Assembly (NCBI RefSeq): GCF_013283195.1 | Contig: NZ_JABEKT010000002.1 | Coordinates: 1,375,862 to 1,439,861 of the forward strand | Direction: 5' to 3' | Source of the DNA: Ensifer adhaerens | Lineage (GTDB): Bacteria > Pseudomonadota > Alphaproteobacteria > Rhizobiales > Rhizobiaceae | Length of the DNA: 64,000 nucleotides | Part shown: positions 9,206-18,593 of the stretch, piece after piece | How the letters are laid out: each line of letters begins with the position of its first letter | Numbering within the stretch: position 1 is the first letter of the stretch | Translations under genes and position numbers: made by a program | The notes under the pieces: model-generated | Seen by the model: the letters and a program-made list of their open reading frames with translations, nothing else | Databases searched by the model: none | What the model was told of the DNA's origin: nothing

Positions 9206-9940
9206 ATGCGCATCCTTCTCGTCAATCCGAACTCCACCGCCTCGATGACCGAACAGGCGCACCGCAGTGCCGAGCGCGTGGTAGCCGCCACCACCCGGGT
9301 CGAGTCCGTCAATCCGACCACGAGCCCAGCCAGTATCGAAGGCCATGCGGACGAGGCCATGGCGGTGCCGGCGATGCTCGCCGAGATCCGCGCTGGCGAG
9401 GCCCGTGGCGTCGATGCCTATGTCATTGCCTGCTTCGACGATCCCGGCCTTGGTGCTGCCCGTGAAATCGCCCGCGGACCGGTCATCGGCATCTGCCAGG
9501 CCGCCATCCAGGTGGCAATGAACATCGCCACACGCTTTTCCATCATCACCACCCTGCCGCGCTCCGTGCCGATCATAGAGGACCTGGTCGACGCCTATGG
9601 CGCCGGTCATCGATGCCGCAAGGTGCGTTCGGTCGATATGCCGGTGCTGGCGCTGGAGGAAGATCTGGCCCACACGGAAGAGATGCTGGTGCGCGAAATC
9701 CTGCGCGCCAAGCAGGAGGATGGCGCCGAGGCGATCATTCTCGGCTGCGCCGGCATGTCCGAACTGTGCGACCGGCTGAAGGCGAGAACCGGCATGCCGG
9801 TGATCGATGGCGTCACCGCTGCCGTCAAGCTCGCCGAAGCCCTGGTTGGGGCCGGCTATTCCACCTCGAAGGTCGGCGCCTATGATTACCCACGGGTCAA
9901 GTCAGCCGTAGTCGCCCGCCCTGTGGATGCTGTCGCTTAA
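9206..9940 (+). CDS. Hydantoin/allantoin-type racemase (Asp/Glu racemase superfamily)
   Basis: A 244-residue cofactor-independent racemase. The two catalytic cysteines are seen in IACFDDPG (Cys76) and LGCAGM (Cys181). I recall the same pair, Cys76 and Cys181, as the catalytic residues of the characterised S. meliloti hydantoin racemase, so the assignment to that subfamily is strong. Such enzymes interconvert D- and L-5-substituted hydantoins; the related HpxA racemises allantoin. With ureidoglycine aminohydrolase next door, a cyclic ureide substrate is attractive. The N-terminal signature ILLVNPNST also fits. It ends just before a strong bidirectional terminator. Confidence 0.85.
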   Translation: MRILLVNPNSTASMTEQAHRSAERVVAATTRVESVNPTTSPASIEGHADEAMAVPAMLAEIRAGEARGVDAYVIACFDDPGLGAAREIARGPVIGICQAAIQVAMNIATRFSIITTLPRSVPIIEDLVDAYGAGHRCRKVRSVDMPVLALEEDLAHTEEMLVREILRAKQEDGAEAIILGCAGMSELCDRLKARTGMPVIDGVTAAVKLAEALVGAGYSTSKVGAYDYPRVKSAVVARPVDAVA

Positions 9941-9966
9941 CAAACGACAGCAAACCTCTGAAAACA

Positions 9967-10000
9967 AAAAGCTCCGGAGGAAAATCCCTCCGGAGCTTTT
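9967..10000. terminator. Bidirectional rho-independent terminator
   Basis: A perfect 14-base inverted repeat: AAAAGCTCCGGAGG (9967-9980) pairs with CCTCCGGAGCTTTT (9987-10000) around a six-base loop. A/T runs on both sides let it stop both the racemase operon and the converging ABC/amidohydrolase operon. Confidence 0.9.
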
Positions 10001-10024
10001 CTCGTTCTGTCTATGGCGGTCGGC

Positions 10025-11017
10025 TTAAGCGGCCTGCGTCGCCTTTGTCGTTGCAGCAGCAGCTTCCTCGACGCGGTGGCATGCTGCGCGCGAGCCGTCG
10101 GCAAAGCTTCGCATCGCCGGGCGCTCGCTCTTGCAGCGGGCGTCGGCGAGCGGACAACGCGGATGGAAGGTGCAGCCCGACGGCGGGTTGAGCGGGCTCG
10201 GCACTTCGCTTGCCGTAATGCTGCGCTGGCGCTTCGGCTCAGCGATGTCAGGGATCGTTTCCAGCAGCAGCCGCGTGTAGGGATGCCGCGGATTGGCAAA
10301 CAGCGTCTCGGTGTCCGCTTCCTCGACGATACGGCCGAGATACATCACCGCGATCCGGTCCGACATATGACGGACCACGCTCATGTCGTGGCTGATGAAA
10401 AGGTAGGTGAGCCCCATCTCGTCCTGCAGCTTGCGCATCAGGTTGAGGATCTGCGCCTGCACCGAGACGTCGAGCGCCGAAGTCGGCTCGTCGCAGACGA
10501 GGAACTCCGGCTCTCCGGCAAGCGCGCGTGCAATCGAGATGCGCTGGCGCTGGCCGCCGGAAAACTCGTGCGGGAACTTCGATCCGTCCGACGGCGCAAG
10601 GCCGACGATCCGCAGCAGCTCGCCAACGCGTTCCATCACCTCGGCGTCCGAATTGCGCAGCTTCAGTTCGCGAAGCGGCTCGGCGATGATGTTCTTCACC
10701 CGCCAGCGCGGATTGAGGCTGGCGAAGGGATCCTGGAAGATCATCTGGGCCGAGAGTGGTTCACCCGAGCGGCCTGGCGCAAAACGAACCTCGCCCTCGG
10801 AAGCGCGGTAGAGGCCGGTGACAAGACGAGCCACCGTCGACTTGCCGCAGCCGGATTCTCCGACGAGACTCAGGCAACCGCCCATCGGCACGGTGAAGCT
10901 GATGTCGTCCACCGCCCGTACAAACTGGCGCGGCTTGCGCTCCAGTACCCGGTTCAGCCACGGGGCTGACACATCGAAATTGCACGTCAGATCATTGACG
11001 GTCAGGGCGTCACTCAT
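10025..11017 (-). CDS. Dipeptide/oligopeptide-type ABC importer ATPase (DppF-like)
   Basis: A 330-residue ATPase that would power the permeases encoded upstream. It has Walker [10 protein letters not shown], the Q-loop in IFQDP, signature FSGGQ, Walker B FLVCDEP, the switch His in FISHD, and the C-terminal Opp/Dpp extension with the CTFHPRC cysteine motif. ATG 11017 was chosen over an upstream in-frame start (11044) because AGGAGGAG precedes it and because it forms an ATGA overlap with the stop of the preceding ATPase gene. It is the last gene of a seven-gene minus-strand operon. The substrate is probably not a peptide, given the co-transcribed amidohydrolases. Confidence 0.9.
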   Translation of the reverse strand: MSDALTVNDLTCNFDVSAPWLNRVLERKPRQFVRAVDDISFTVPMGGCLSLVGESGCGKSTVARLVTGLYRASEGEVRFAPGRSGEPLSAQMIFQDPFASLNPRWRVKNIIAEPLRELKLRNSDAEVMERVGELLRIVGLAPSDGSKFPHEFSGGQRQRISIARALAGEPEFLVCDEPTSALDVSVQAQILNLMRKLQDEMGLTYLFISHDMSVVRHMSDRIAVMYLGRIVEEADTETLFANPRHPYTRLLLETIPDIAEPKRQRSITASEVPSPLNPPSGCTFHPRCPLADARCKSERPAMRSFADGSRAACHRVEEAAAATTKATQAA

Positions 11018-12000
11018 AGAACTCCTCCTGCATTGAGCCAGCAAGCACTGACGCCGTGGCCGACCGGGGTCGGTTCCGGGCGATCTTCACGGCAACGCCG
11101 CCCCGCTTCGGGACAACGCGGATTGAAGGCGCATCCGCGCGGGATGGCGTTGAGACGTGGCATTGAGCCGTCGATCTGGTTCAGCCGCTCGACGCGCCGG
11201 CCGAGCGCCGGGATCGATCCCATCAGCCCGCGGGTATAGGGATGGCGCGCATTGCGCAGCACTTCCTCCACCGGGCCGATCTCGACCAGGCGGCCCGCAT
11301 ACATCACCGCAACACGGTCGGCGGTCTCGGCAATGACGCCCATGTCGTGGGTCACGAGCATGACCGACGTGCCGTGATCATCGCAGAGGCGACGGAGCAA
11401 GGAGGTGATCTGCGCCTGGATCGAGACGTCGAGCGCCGTGGTCGGCTCATCGGCGATGATCAGCTTCGGCTCTGCCGCGAGTGCAAGAGCAATGACCACG
11501 CGCTGGCGCATCCCGCCCGAGAACTGGTGCGGATAGTGATCGAAGCGGGCCTCCGGTGCCGGGATGCCGACCTCCTTCAGCAGGTGGATCGCGCGATCCT
11601 TCGCCCCCTGCTTCGACAGCTTCAGGTGAAGACGGATCGTCTCGACCAATTGTGCGCCGACGGTAAAGAGCGGGTTCAGCGACGTCAGCGGATCCTGGAA
11701 GATCGCGCCGATCTGACGGCCACGCACGCTCTGCATGTCCTTGTCCGACAGCTGGTCGATGCGGCGGCCGGAGAGCCAGACCTCGCCGCCGGAAATCCGT
11801 CCCGGCGGTTCGAGCAGGCCCTGGACGGCAAGACCGGTCATCGACTTGCCCGCGCCGGATTCGCCGACCACGCCGAGGATCTCGCCTGGGCGAATGCTGA
11901 GCGAGACGTCGGAAAGGGCTGCCACGGTTCCGTGCCGTCCGGGGAACTCGACGCAAAGTCCGCGCACGTCGAGGACCGGCGAAGTTTTGGGTTCACTCAT
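11014..12000 (-). CDS. Dipeptide/oligopeptide-type ABC importer ATPase (DppD-like)
   Basis: A 328-residue ATPase, partner of the DppF-like subunit. It has Walker [10 protein letters not shown] (a Met replaces the usual Ser/Thr directly after Lys), signature FSGGM, Walker B LIIADEP, and the Opp/Dpp C-terminal motif with CAFNPRC. ATG 12000 is preceded by GGAGG; the frame is open to 12084 without a better start. Its first codons overlap the end of the amidohydrolase gene, and its stop overlaps the next ATPase start (ATGA), pointing to translational coupling. GKSM occurs in a number of DppD proteins, so I do not read it as inactivating. Confidence 0.9.
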   Translation of the reverse strand: MSEPKTSPVLDVRGLCVEFPGRHGTVAALSDVSLSIRPGEILGVVGESGAGKSMTGLAVQGLLEPPGRISGGEVWLSGRRIDQLSDKDMQSVRGRQIGAIFQDPLTSLNPLFTVGAQLVETIRLHLKLSKQGAKDRAIHLLKEVGIPAPEARFDHYPHQFSGGMRQRVVIALALAAEPKLIIADEPTTALDVSIQAQITSLLRRLCDDHGTSVMLVTHDMGVIAETADRVAVMYAGRLVEIGPVEEVLRNARHPYTRGLMGSIPALGRRVERLNQIDGSMPRLNAIPRGCAFNPRCPEAGRRCREDRPEPTPVGHGVSACWLNAGGVL

Positions 12001-13483
12001 GCGGCAGAACCTCCAGGGGATAGCTGGGTGGGAAGATTTCGCTGATGGGCGGATGTGCCCAGCTGCGCTCCGGGTATTTCGCAATCAGCCTGTCAAATTG
12101 CTGCTGTGCCTGGTGGCGGGCCGCATCCATGTCGAAGCCGGCTACCTTGCCTTCGTGCATCGAGAGGCGGCCGTCGACGAAGACCGTCTTGGTGACACGC
12201 CCGGATCCACCGACGACCAGTGTCGTGATCGGGTCGATCGCTGGCGCCATATGATGATCCATCAGATCGAAGACGGCGATATCGGCGCGGGCACCCGCTT
12301 CGAGGCGCCCGAGATCGCTGCGTCCCAGAGCCTTCGCGCCACCGAGCGTGGCGGCATCGAAGAGATCGGCGCAGCTGACGGCTGCAGTATCGCCCTCGAC
12401 GACGCGGCAGGTGATGAGACCGATGAGCAGGTTCATCAGCATGTCCGGCGGTGTCGTGTCGGTACCCATGGCGATGTTGATGCCGCGCTCCTTGACCGAG
12501 CGGAAGGAGTTGAGCGTGCTGCCGCCACGGGCCGAAACCATCGGGCAATGCACGATGCTGACGCCGTTGTCGGCATAGAGCGTGAGATCATTGGCGGTTG
12601 CCTGGGTGGCATGCGGCGCGATAAGCCGCGAGCTCAGGAAGCCGAGGCTCGCCATCCACTCGGGCGCCGTCTTGCCGTGAAGACGACGAACGGTATCGAC
12701 CTCCATCGTGCCTTGCGCGGCGTGAAGCCGGATCGAGCAGTCGAGATCGCGCGCGGCGTCCGCCGTTCGCCTCAAGAGCATCTCCGTGCAGGTCTCGACC
12801 CTATCGGGCGCCAGAAGCCCGCGCACCAGGCCGCCATGGCGGCCGTCGTGATCGCGGATGAAGCCGATGGCGTCGTTGAGGCCCTGCAGCCCCCTCGCCT
12901 CGTCGAAGACGGCGTCGAGCTGCCCAGGGGCCTCCAGAACCATGCCGCCCGAGCGGTAGGCCGGGCTCAGATAGACGCGAAGGCCGAGATCACCGGCAGC
13001 ATCCGAGGCCGCCGCGAATTCCTCGACCGTCTCACCCCACTCGCGATAGAACAGCGACGCGATCGGTGCAGCCGTCGTGATGCCGTTCAGCAGCAGTTGC
13101 GCGAAGGAGAAGCGTTTCTGGAACGCCAGCTCCTCTTGACTGTACATTTCATAAGGACCGCGCTCGACATAGGAGCGCGGCCAGACGCGACCCTTGGCCC
13201 AACCGGGCTGGTGGTCGACCGCCAGGATGGTCGTATCGAGGTCGGACAGGGCATCAAGATCGATCAGGCCGGGGCTGATCATCGCAGCGCCGAAATCGAT
13301 CCTGCGTGCGACCTCTCCTTCGAATCGCGGCCCAACATAGAGCAGGCTGCCGCCTTCGATGACGACCTCACCGTTCGGGATCAGGCGATGGCTGCCGTCG
13401 CGGTGGCCGAGAACCCATTGCGCCGTCAGCAGCGTGCGGCCGTCAGCGCGGGCACCGAGTTTCAAATCCTTGAGATCGATCAT
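11993..13483 (-). CDS. Amidohydrolase-superfamily protein lacking the canonical HxH motif
   Basis: A 496-residue protein of the ATZ/TRZ-chlorohydrolase type (composite domain at the ends, TIM barrel in the middle). Later metal-site motifs are present: LHAAQG, APHATQ and GTDTTP. The first-strand motif, normally PGLxxxHTH, reads PGLIDLDALSD, so both metal-binding His residues are replaced. The enzyme may use a single metal, different chemistry, or be inactive. Family relatives deaminate or dechlorinate N-heterocycles. ATG 13483 overlaps the stop of the cytosine deaminase-like gene (ATGA); the frame continues upstream to 13795 only as an overlap with that gene. It is co-transcribed with importer genes on both sides. 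Confidence 0.8.
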   Translation of the reverse strand: MIDLKDLKLGARADGRTLLTAQWVLGHRDGSHRLIPNGEVVIEGGSLLYVGPRFEGEVARRIDFGAAMISPGLIDLDALSDLDTTILAVDHQPGWAKGRVWPRSYVERGPYEMYSQEELAFQKRFSFAQLLLNGITTAAPIASLFYREWGETVEEFAAASDAAGDLGLRVYLSPAYRSGGMVLEAPGQLDAVFDEARGLQGLNDAIGFIRDHDGRHGGLVRGLLAPDRVETCTEMLLRRTADAARDLDCSIRLHAAQGTMEVDTVRRLHGKTAPEWMASLGFLSSRLIAPHATQATANDLTLYADNGVSIVHCPMVSARGGSTLNSFRSVKERGINIAMGTDTTPPDMLMNLLIGLITCRVVEGDTAAVSCADLFDAATLGGAKALGRSDLGRLEAGARADIAVFDLMDHHMAPAIDPITTLVVGGSGRVTKTVFVDGRLSMHEGKVAGFDMDAARHQAQQQFDRLIAKYPERSWAHPPISEIFPPSYPLEVLPHE

Positions 13484-14676
13484 GGGATGGCGACCTCCGC
13501 GACGCCATTGCGGGCGATGACGCGGCCGCGCTTGACCACAAGCGGACGCGGCGCAACTTCGACAACGGCATGGGCGAGCGTTTCGCCGGCAAGCAGGGTG
13601 AAGTCGGCGTTGCAACCGACGTCGAGGCCGTAGCCGGCGATGTCCATGACATCGGCACCGCCGGTGGAGCAGACGTAAAGCGCATGCTCCAGATCGACGT
13701 CGCGCCGCAGGCCGTTCTTCATGCCGAGGATGCGTGCACGATCCATCATGTCGGGCTGGCCCCACGGACCCCAGGTGTCGCGAATGCCATCGCAACCGGC
13801 CGCGACCTTCACGCCAGCGTCCTTGAGGCGCATGATCGACGGGACCGTCGAGGACGGCGAACCGGTCGTGACAATGCGCACGTCGAGCTCGGCGATCTGT
13901 TCGATCAGGCCAGCGACACGCAGATAGTCCGGAGCGCCGAGTGCAAAGGCGTGGCTGATCGCCACCTTGCTCTGCATGCCGAGCGCGCGAATACGCTCGA
14001 ACATCATCTCCATGCTGAAGGCGCCGAGTTCGCCGGCTTCGTGCAGGTGGATATCGATCGGTTTTCCGTGTTTTTCCGCCAGACCGAAGACCGCATCAAG
14101 ATGCCCCTTCGGGTCACGGTCGATGCCACAAGGGTCAATACCACCAAGGACTTCCGCGCCATTGCTCAGAGCCTTGTCGAGAAGCTCCACAGTACCGGGG
14201 CGCGTCACCAGACCCGATTGCGGGAAGGCGACGATCTCGATGTCGATGACGCCGTCGAGCGCCTCGCGCGTTTCGATGATGCCTTCCATCAGCGCCAAGC
14301 CGTGGGTGGTATCGATATCCACATGGCTGCGGATATGGCTGGCGCCGTTTGCCGCGAGCTGGATCGCCTGGCGCATCGACTGGCGATGCGGATCGATACC
14401 GATCTCCAATCGCTTCTCGCGCTCGAAATCGATGCGCTCGCGCAGAGTCGCCACCTTGGCGTTTTCGTGCCAGGGCATGCCCCAGACGGACTTGTCGAGA
14501 TGGGTATGGGCTTCGACCAGACCGGGAATGGCGATGTGGCCAAGGCCATCCTCGACCGCCACGCCCTCGGCCTGAAGGTTTTGGCCGATCGCTTCAATCT
14601 TGCCGTCGCGGATCAGGATATCCGTCGGTGTGCCGCCGCTCGGACGGACGTTACGGATCAGAAGATTGGACATCAT
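13480..14676 (-). CDS. Cytosine deaminase-like amidohydrolase
   Basis: A 398-residue amidohydrolase of the CodA family, which hydrolyses exocyclic amino groups of pyrimidines and related rings. All active-site elements are present: HTHLDK with His57 and His59, the IHLHE motif with His210 and Glu213, ISHAF with His242, and the metal Asp296 in GCDGIRDTWGPW. The last motif is particularly typical of cytosine deaminase. Either of two adjacent ATGs (14676 or 14673) could start it. It lies between the permease genes and the second amidohydrolase, so an imported heterocycle is probably its substrate. Cytosine, isocytosine, creatinine-like or triazine-like rings cannot be separated from sequence. Confidence 0.85.
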   Translation of the reverse strand: MMSNLLIRNVRPSGGTPTDILIRDGKIEAIGQNLQAEGVAVEDGLGHIAIPGLVEAHTHLDKSVWGMPWHENAKVATLRERIDFEREKRLEIGIDPHRQSMRQAIQLAANGASHIRSHVDIDTTHGLALMEGIIETREALDGVIDIEIVAFPQSGLVTRPGTVELLDKALSNGAEVLGGIDPCGIDRDPKGHLDAVFGLAEKHGKPIDIHLHEAGELGAFSMEMMFERIRALGMQSKVAISHAFALGAPDYLRVAGLIEQIAELDVRIVTTGSPSSTVPSIMRLKDAGVKVAAGCDGIRDTWGPWGQPDMMDRARILGMKNGLRRDVDLEHALYVCSTGGADVMDIAGYGLDVGCNADFTLLAGETLAHAVVEVAPRPLVVKRGRVIARNGVAEVAIP

Positions 14677-15627
14677 TCACCTCAGTTTCGGATTGAGAGC
14701 GTCGCGCAGCCAGTCACCCAGAAGGTTGACCGAGACGACGAGAAGGCAAAGCTGCAGGACCGGGAACAGAACGACCCACCAGACGCCGGAGAACAGGAAC
14801 TGGTTGCCCAGCCGGATCAGCGTTCCAAGGCTCGGCTGGCTCGGCGGCATGCCGATGCCGAGGAAGGAGAGTGTCGCTTCCGTCAGGATCGCCATGCCGA
14901 AGTTCAACGTGGCGGCGACCATGATCGGCGTCAGCGTGTTCGGCAGGATATGGTTGAGCATGATGCGCCGCGCCGGCGTCTTCAGGAGGCGGGCCGCCTG
15001 CACATACTCCTTGCCGCGCTCGACGATGGTCTGGGCGCGCACCGTGCGGGCATACTGCACCCAGGCGCTGAGCGTGATCGCCAGCACGAGAACCGCTGCC
15101 GAGCCGACGTCGCGCAGTTCGGGCGGCAGCATCTGGCGGGCAACTGCACTGACGAGAATGGCGATCAGGATCGTCGGGATCGAGAGCAGGACATCGCCGA
15201 TGCGCATCAGGACGTTGTCGACGATGCCGCCGAAGTAGCCGGCGACGAGACCGAGGGTGAGGCCAACGGTCAGCGACAGGATCACCGAACAGACGCCGAT
15301 CAGGATCGAGATGCGCGAACCGTAGAGGATGGCCGACAGCATGTCGCGGCCCTGGGTATCGGTGCCGAGGATGAACGGCCACTGGCCATCAGCCTGCCAG
15401 ATCGGCGGCAGCTCCGAATTCCAGAGGTCGAGCTGCGCCGGATCGAACGGGTTCTGCGGCGAGATCAACGGCGCGGCAAGCGCCGCGAGAATGAGGATCG
15501 TGAGGATCAGCGCGCCGGCGATTGCCGACGGGCTGCGGGTAAAGGACCACCAGAGATCGCTCTGGCGCCAGCGTGCGAGCCGGCCGATCTTGGCTGTCGG
15601 GGGTGTTTCCTGAGCCTGGTCAGTCAT
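14677..15627 (-). CDS. Dipeptide-type ABC importer permease (DppC-like)
   Basis: A 316-residue inner-membrane protein with an N-terminal helix (about residues 35-58), the periplasmic GTDTQGRDM segment, and the five-helix BPD core. The EAA loop that docks to the ATPase is seen around EYVQAARLLKTPARRIMLNHILPN. ATG 15627 was chosen because GAGG lies upstream and the previous gene ends ten bases before; the frame stays open to 15678. It pairs with the DppB-like permease to form the channel. Confidence 0.9.
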   Translation of the reverse strand: MTDQAQETPPTAKIGRLARWRQSDLWWSFTRSPSAIAGALILTILILAALAAPLISPQNPFDPAQLDLWNSELPPIWQADGQWPFILGTDTQGRDMLSAILYGSRISILIGVCSVILSLTVGLTLGLVAGYFGGIVDNVLMRIGDVLLSIPTILIAILVSAVARQMLPPELRDVGSAAVLVLAITLSAWVQYARTVRAQTIVERGKEYVQAARLLKTPARRIMLNHILPNTLTPIMVAATLNFGMAILTEATLSFLGIGMPPSQPSLGTLIRLGNQFLFSGVWWVVLFPVLQLCLLVVSVNLLGDWLRDALNPKLR

Positions 15628-15637
15628 GGGGGCGGCC

Positions 15638-16609
15638 TCAGCGTGTGGCATCGCGAAGACGGGGATCGATGACCGCATAGGCGATATCGACCAGCGTGTT
15701 CAGCGTGACGAAGATGAAGGAGACGATGCACAGGTAGCCTGCCATCACCGGGATATCGAGGAAGGTCACCGCCTGGATGAACAGCATGCCCATGCCTGGC
15801 CACTGAAACACGGTTTCGGTGATCAGTGCGAAGGCGATCAGCGAGCCGACATTCATCGCCGTCATGGTGACGACTGGCATCAGACAGTTTCGAAGCGCAT
15901 GGCGGAAATAGATGCGCCACCGCGGCACGCCGCGGGCACGGGCGAACTTCACGAAATCGGAACGCAACACTTCCATCATCTCGGCGCGCACGAGCCGCAT
16001 GACGAGCGTGATCTGGTAGAGAGCGAGCGCAAAGGACGGCAGCAGCAGGGAAGCGCGCCCGGATGCGGTCAAGAGGCCGGTGCTCCACCAGCCGATCTGC
16101 ACCACGTCGCCGCGACCGAAGGCTGGAACCAGACCAAGCGAGACGGCAAAGACGAGGATCAGCAGGATACCGACGACAAAACTCGGAAGCGAGACGCCGA
16201 TGATGCTGACGAATTGCAGGCCTTCCGAATACCAGCGGCCGCGATGGATCGCCGTGAGAACACCGAGCGGAATGCCGATCAGGAGCGACAGGGCCGTGGC
16301 CACCAGTGCCAGCTCGATGGTCGCCGGGAACCGTTCGGCGATCAGCGTCATCACGTCCTGGCCGTTTCGATAGCTGATGCCGAAATCACCCTGTGCCGCA
16401 TTGACGACGAAGCGCACATACTGGGTGACGAACGGATCGTTCAGGCCGAGCTTTTCACGCAGTTCGAGACGATCGGCCTGCGACATCTGTTCGTTGGCCA
16501 TCAGTTCGACCGGGTCGCCGGCGAAACGAAAGATCATGAAGGCCATCAGCGCGACGGCAAGCATGACCAGCACGGCATTGGCCAGCCGCTTGATCAGAAA
16601 GACAATCAT
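15638..16609 (-). CDS. Dipeptide-type ABC importer permease (DppB-like)
   Basis: A 323-residue permease with the DppB layout: first helix at residues 8-28, a periplasmic region with the NDPFVTQY motif, then the BPD core with an EAA-type loop around DFVKFARARGVPRWRIYFRH. It is the second gene of the operon, separated from the binding-protein gene by a 59-base gap that contains a stem-loop, and it is followed ten bases later by the DppC-like permease gene. Confidence 0.9.
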   Translation of the reverse strand: MIVFLIKRLANAVLVMLAVALMAFMIFRFAGDPVELMANEQMSQADRLELREKLGLNDPFVTQYVRFVVNAAQGDFGISYRNGQDVMTLIAERFPATIELALVATALSLLIGIPLGVLTAIHRGRWYSEGLQFVSIIGVSLPSFVVGILLILVFAVSLGLVPAFGRGDVVQIGWWSTGLLTASGRASLLLPSFALALYQITLVMRLVRAEMMEVLRSDFVKFARARGVPRWRIYFRHALRNCLMPVVTMTAMNVGSLIAFALITETVFQWPGMGMLFIQAVTFLDIPVMAGYLCIVSFIFVTLNTLVDIAYAVIDPRLRDATR

Positions 16610-16632
16610 TGGGTTTCCCGCTCAGTGAGAAA

Positions 16633-16658
16633 CCCCGACAGAGCAAGCTCTGCCGGGG
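16633..16658 (-). terminator. Stem-loop between binding-protein and permease genes (attenuator or mRNA stabiliser)
   Basis: CCCCGACAGAG (16633-16643) pairs with CTCTGCCGGGG (16648-16658) with one mismatch. Read on the minus strand it is followed by TTTCTC. Such hairpins after binding-protein genes commonly protect that part of the message and lower permease expression. Confidence 0.6.
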
Positions 16659-16668
16659 CAATGTGGGC

Positions 16669-18227
16669 TTAATCGCCGATACGGGTGAGCCAGTGGCGCG
16701 GTTTGTTGTCGGCGCGGATGGTGACGTCGGTCACTTCCTTCGACATTGCCCATGCCATAGGCTGCTGATGCAAGGGGATCATGATGACCTGGTCCTTGGC
16801 AAACTTCAGCGCTTCGGTCTCGATTGCCAATCGCTTGTCGCGATCCATTTCGACGGCGGCCTTCTTCACCATGGCGTCGAGTTCGGGATAGGACCAGCCG
16901 CCGTAGTTGGCGACGCCTGCCGCCCCCTCGCGGGTCGAAAGCACCTGGATAAGCAGCGAGTAGGCATCGAGCGTCGGCTCGTTGGCCCAGCTGATCATGT
17001 AGGCGTCGGACTTGCCGCCGGCGCGCTTGGGAGCCTGAACGGCGCGCGGACCGATATCGAGCGTCGGCTTCAGGCCAACGCGCGACAGCATGGACACGAG
17101 CGCGCTGCAGACGTCTTCCTCGTTGACGCTCTCGTCGTTCATGCAGACGAGCGTGAACTCGGTTCCGACGGCGCCGGCTTCTTCGAGAAGCTTCTTCGAC
17201 AGTTCAGGATCGTAGGCGGTCGGCACATCGAGCTCGGCGCTGTAGCCCGGGATCTCCGGCGCGACCATGGTGCCGGCGATGTGCGACTTGCCGCGCATGA
17301 CGCGCTTGAAGATCAACTGACGGTCGATCGCATGATCGATCGCCTGGCGGACCTTGATGTCGTTGAAGAAGTTGTCACGGCCGTCGTTGAGCTTCTCCTT
17401 GCGGTTGAAGACGAGGTGGATCGTGCGCAGGTCGGAGCGCTCGACAACCTTGATGTTCGGGTCACTCTTCAGCCGGTCGAGGTCCTGGACAGGTGCGCCG
17501 TCGGTGAGGTCAATCTCGCCAGACAGGAGTGCAGCGACGCGGGTCGCAGCCGAGGTGATCGGGGTGAATTCGATGCGGTCGAGATTGTGCTTCGGCGTAT
17601 CCCACCAGCCGTTGTTCTTGACCAGCACTGTCTTGCTGTCGGGCACGCGCGATTCGACGATGAACGGGCCAGTGCCGTTGGATAGGTGGTGTAACCCTCG
17701 ACCTTGCCGCCGACATCGGTCGGCAGTTCGGACTTGTTCTCGACCAGCCAGTCCTTGTCGAACATGAAGATGTTGGTCATGTCGTTGAGGAACAGCGGGC
17801 TCGGGGAGTTCACTTCGATGTCGACCGTGTAGTCGTCCACCTTCGTGGTGGAGACATAGGCCGGAATGTTGCCGCGCAGCGGCGATGTCGGGTGACTGAC
17901 ACGGGCCATCGAGGCGACGACGTCATCGGCGGTGAAATCGGCGCCGTTCTGGAATTTTACGCCCTTGCGCAGATGGAAGCGCCAGACCTTTTCGGAGACC
18001 AGTTCCCACTTGGTGGCAAGTGCCGGCTCGACGACGAACTCGGGCGTGTAGCGGGTCAGGCCTTCATAGACGTGATTGAGGAAGGCGAGGTTCGACGTGC
18101 TGCCGTAGGAATACGGATCAAGCGAGAAGATATCCCGCGGGCTGCCCCAGCGCAGCGTTTCGGCCTGTGCCGTGGAGGCGAGAAAGGCGAATGCCAACCC
18201 CGCAAGGAGATGCTTTCTCAGTTTCAT
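16669..18227 (-). pseudogene. Family 5 solute-binding protein of the dipeptide-type importer, frameshifted
   Basis: Two overlapping frames together give a full solute-binding protein of about 519 residues. The first frame starts at 18227 with a signal peptide (about residues 1-22) and a good N-terminal lobe (SLDPYSYGS), up to GYTTYP. The match then jumps to the frame whose continuation is NGTGPF followed by IVESRVPDSK and runs to 16669. A single missing base near 17679-17680 (where CCNAAC would be expected) explains the break. If real, the importer lacks its binding protein; if a sequencing or assembly error, the gene is intact. It is the first gene of the operon, and the rest of the operon has no defects. 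Confidence 0.8.
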
Positions 18228-18310
18228 GTGGTTCCCTCTGTTTTTCCCATTCGTCGCCGTGCCGATCCGGTCGGTCCACGATCCTTCGATCGCTGGAGGC
18301 TGACGACGCT

Positions 18311-18354
18311 AGATTTGAAGTTGTTGGCGCTAATGTCAACTATTTTGTCGACAA
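18311..18354 (-). promoter_or_regulatory. Candidate promoter and GntR-type operator of the importer/amidohydrolase operon
   Basis: The perfect palindrome TTGTCGACAA (18345-18354) lies just upstream of a minus-strand TTGACA (18339-18334). A weak AAATCT (18316-18311) follows at a 17-base spacing. The palindrome shares the TTGT-N2-ACAA shape with the site in the gntR-flavin reductase gap, suggesting that the same GntR protein controls both units. Confidence 0.45.
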
Positions 18355-18593
18355 TTATGTCGGCAAGAAATGACAAACTCAATTTTCAAGGGGGAAACCA
18401 CACGAAATCAGTGACTTTGAACTGCCGCCAGCTTGCAATCCTGGCGTGAGCAGCCGGGCGATTGCTCAGTTACTGAAGCAGATCCATGCCTTAGGAGACA
18501 CGCTCAACCGATTTCAGCCGGTTCAAGACGAACCGCATGCGGGCCCAAGTCCGCTGGGCTTCGACTGCAACATTGCTCCTTGCACACCAAAAC

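Noticed and set aside
11014-12000. Walker A ending GKSM in the DppD-like ATPase as an inactivating change
   Set aside because: As I recall, Met at this position occurs in many DppD-type ATPases, and all other motifs are intact.
11735-15672. Long plus-strand frames (632 and 700 codons) opposite the amidohydrolase and importer genes
   Set aside because: The minus-strand genes carry full motif sets and start-stop overlaps; the plus-strand products have no recognisable motifs.
17670-17690. Programmed ribosomal frameshift in the binding-protein gene
   Set aside because: There is no slippery heptamer or downstream RNA structure, and binding proteins are not known to use frameshifting; mutation or sequence error is simpler.
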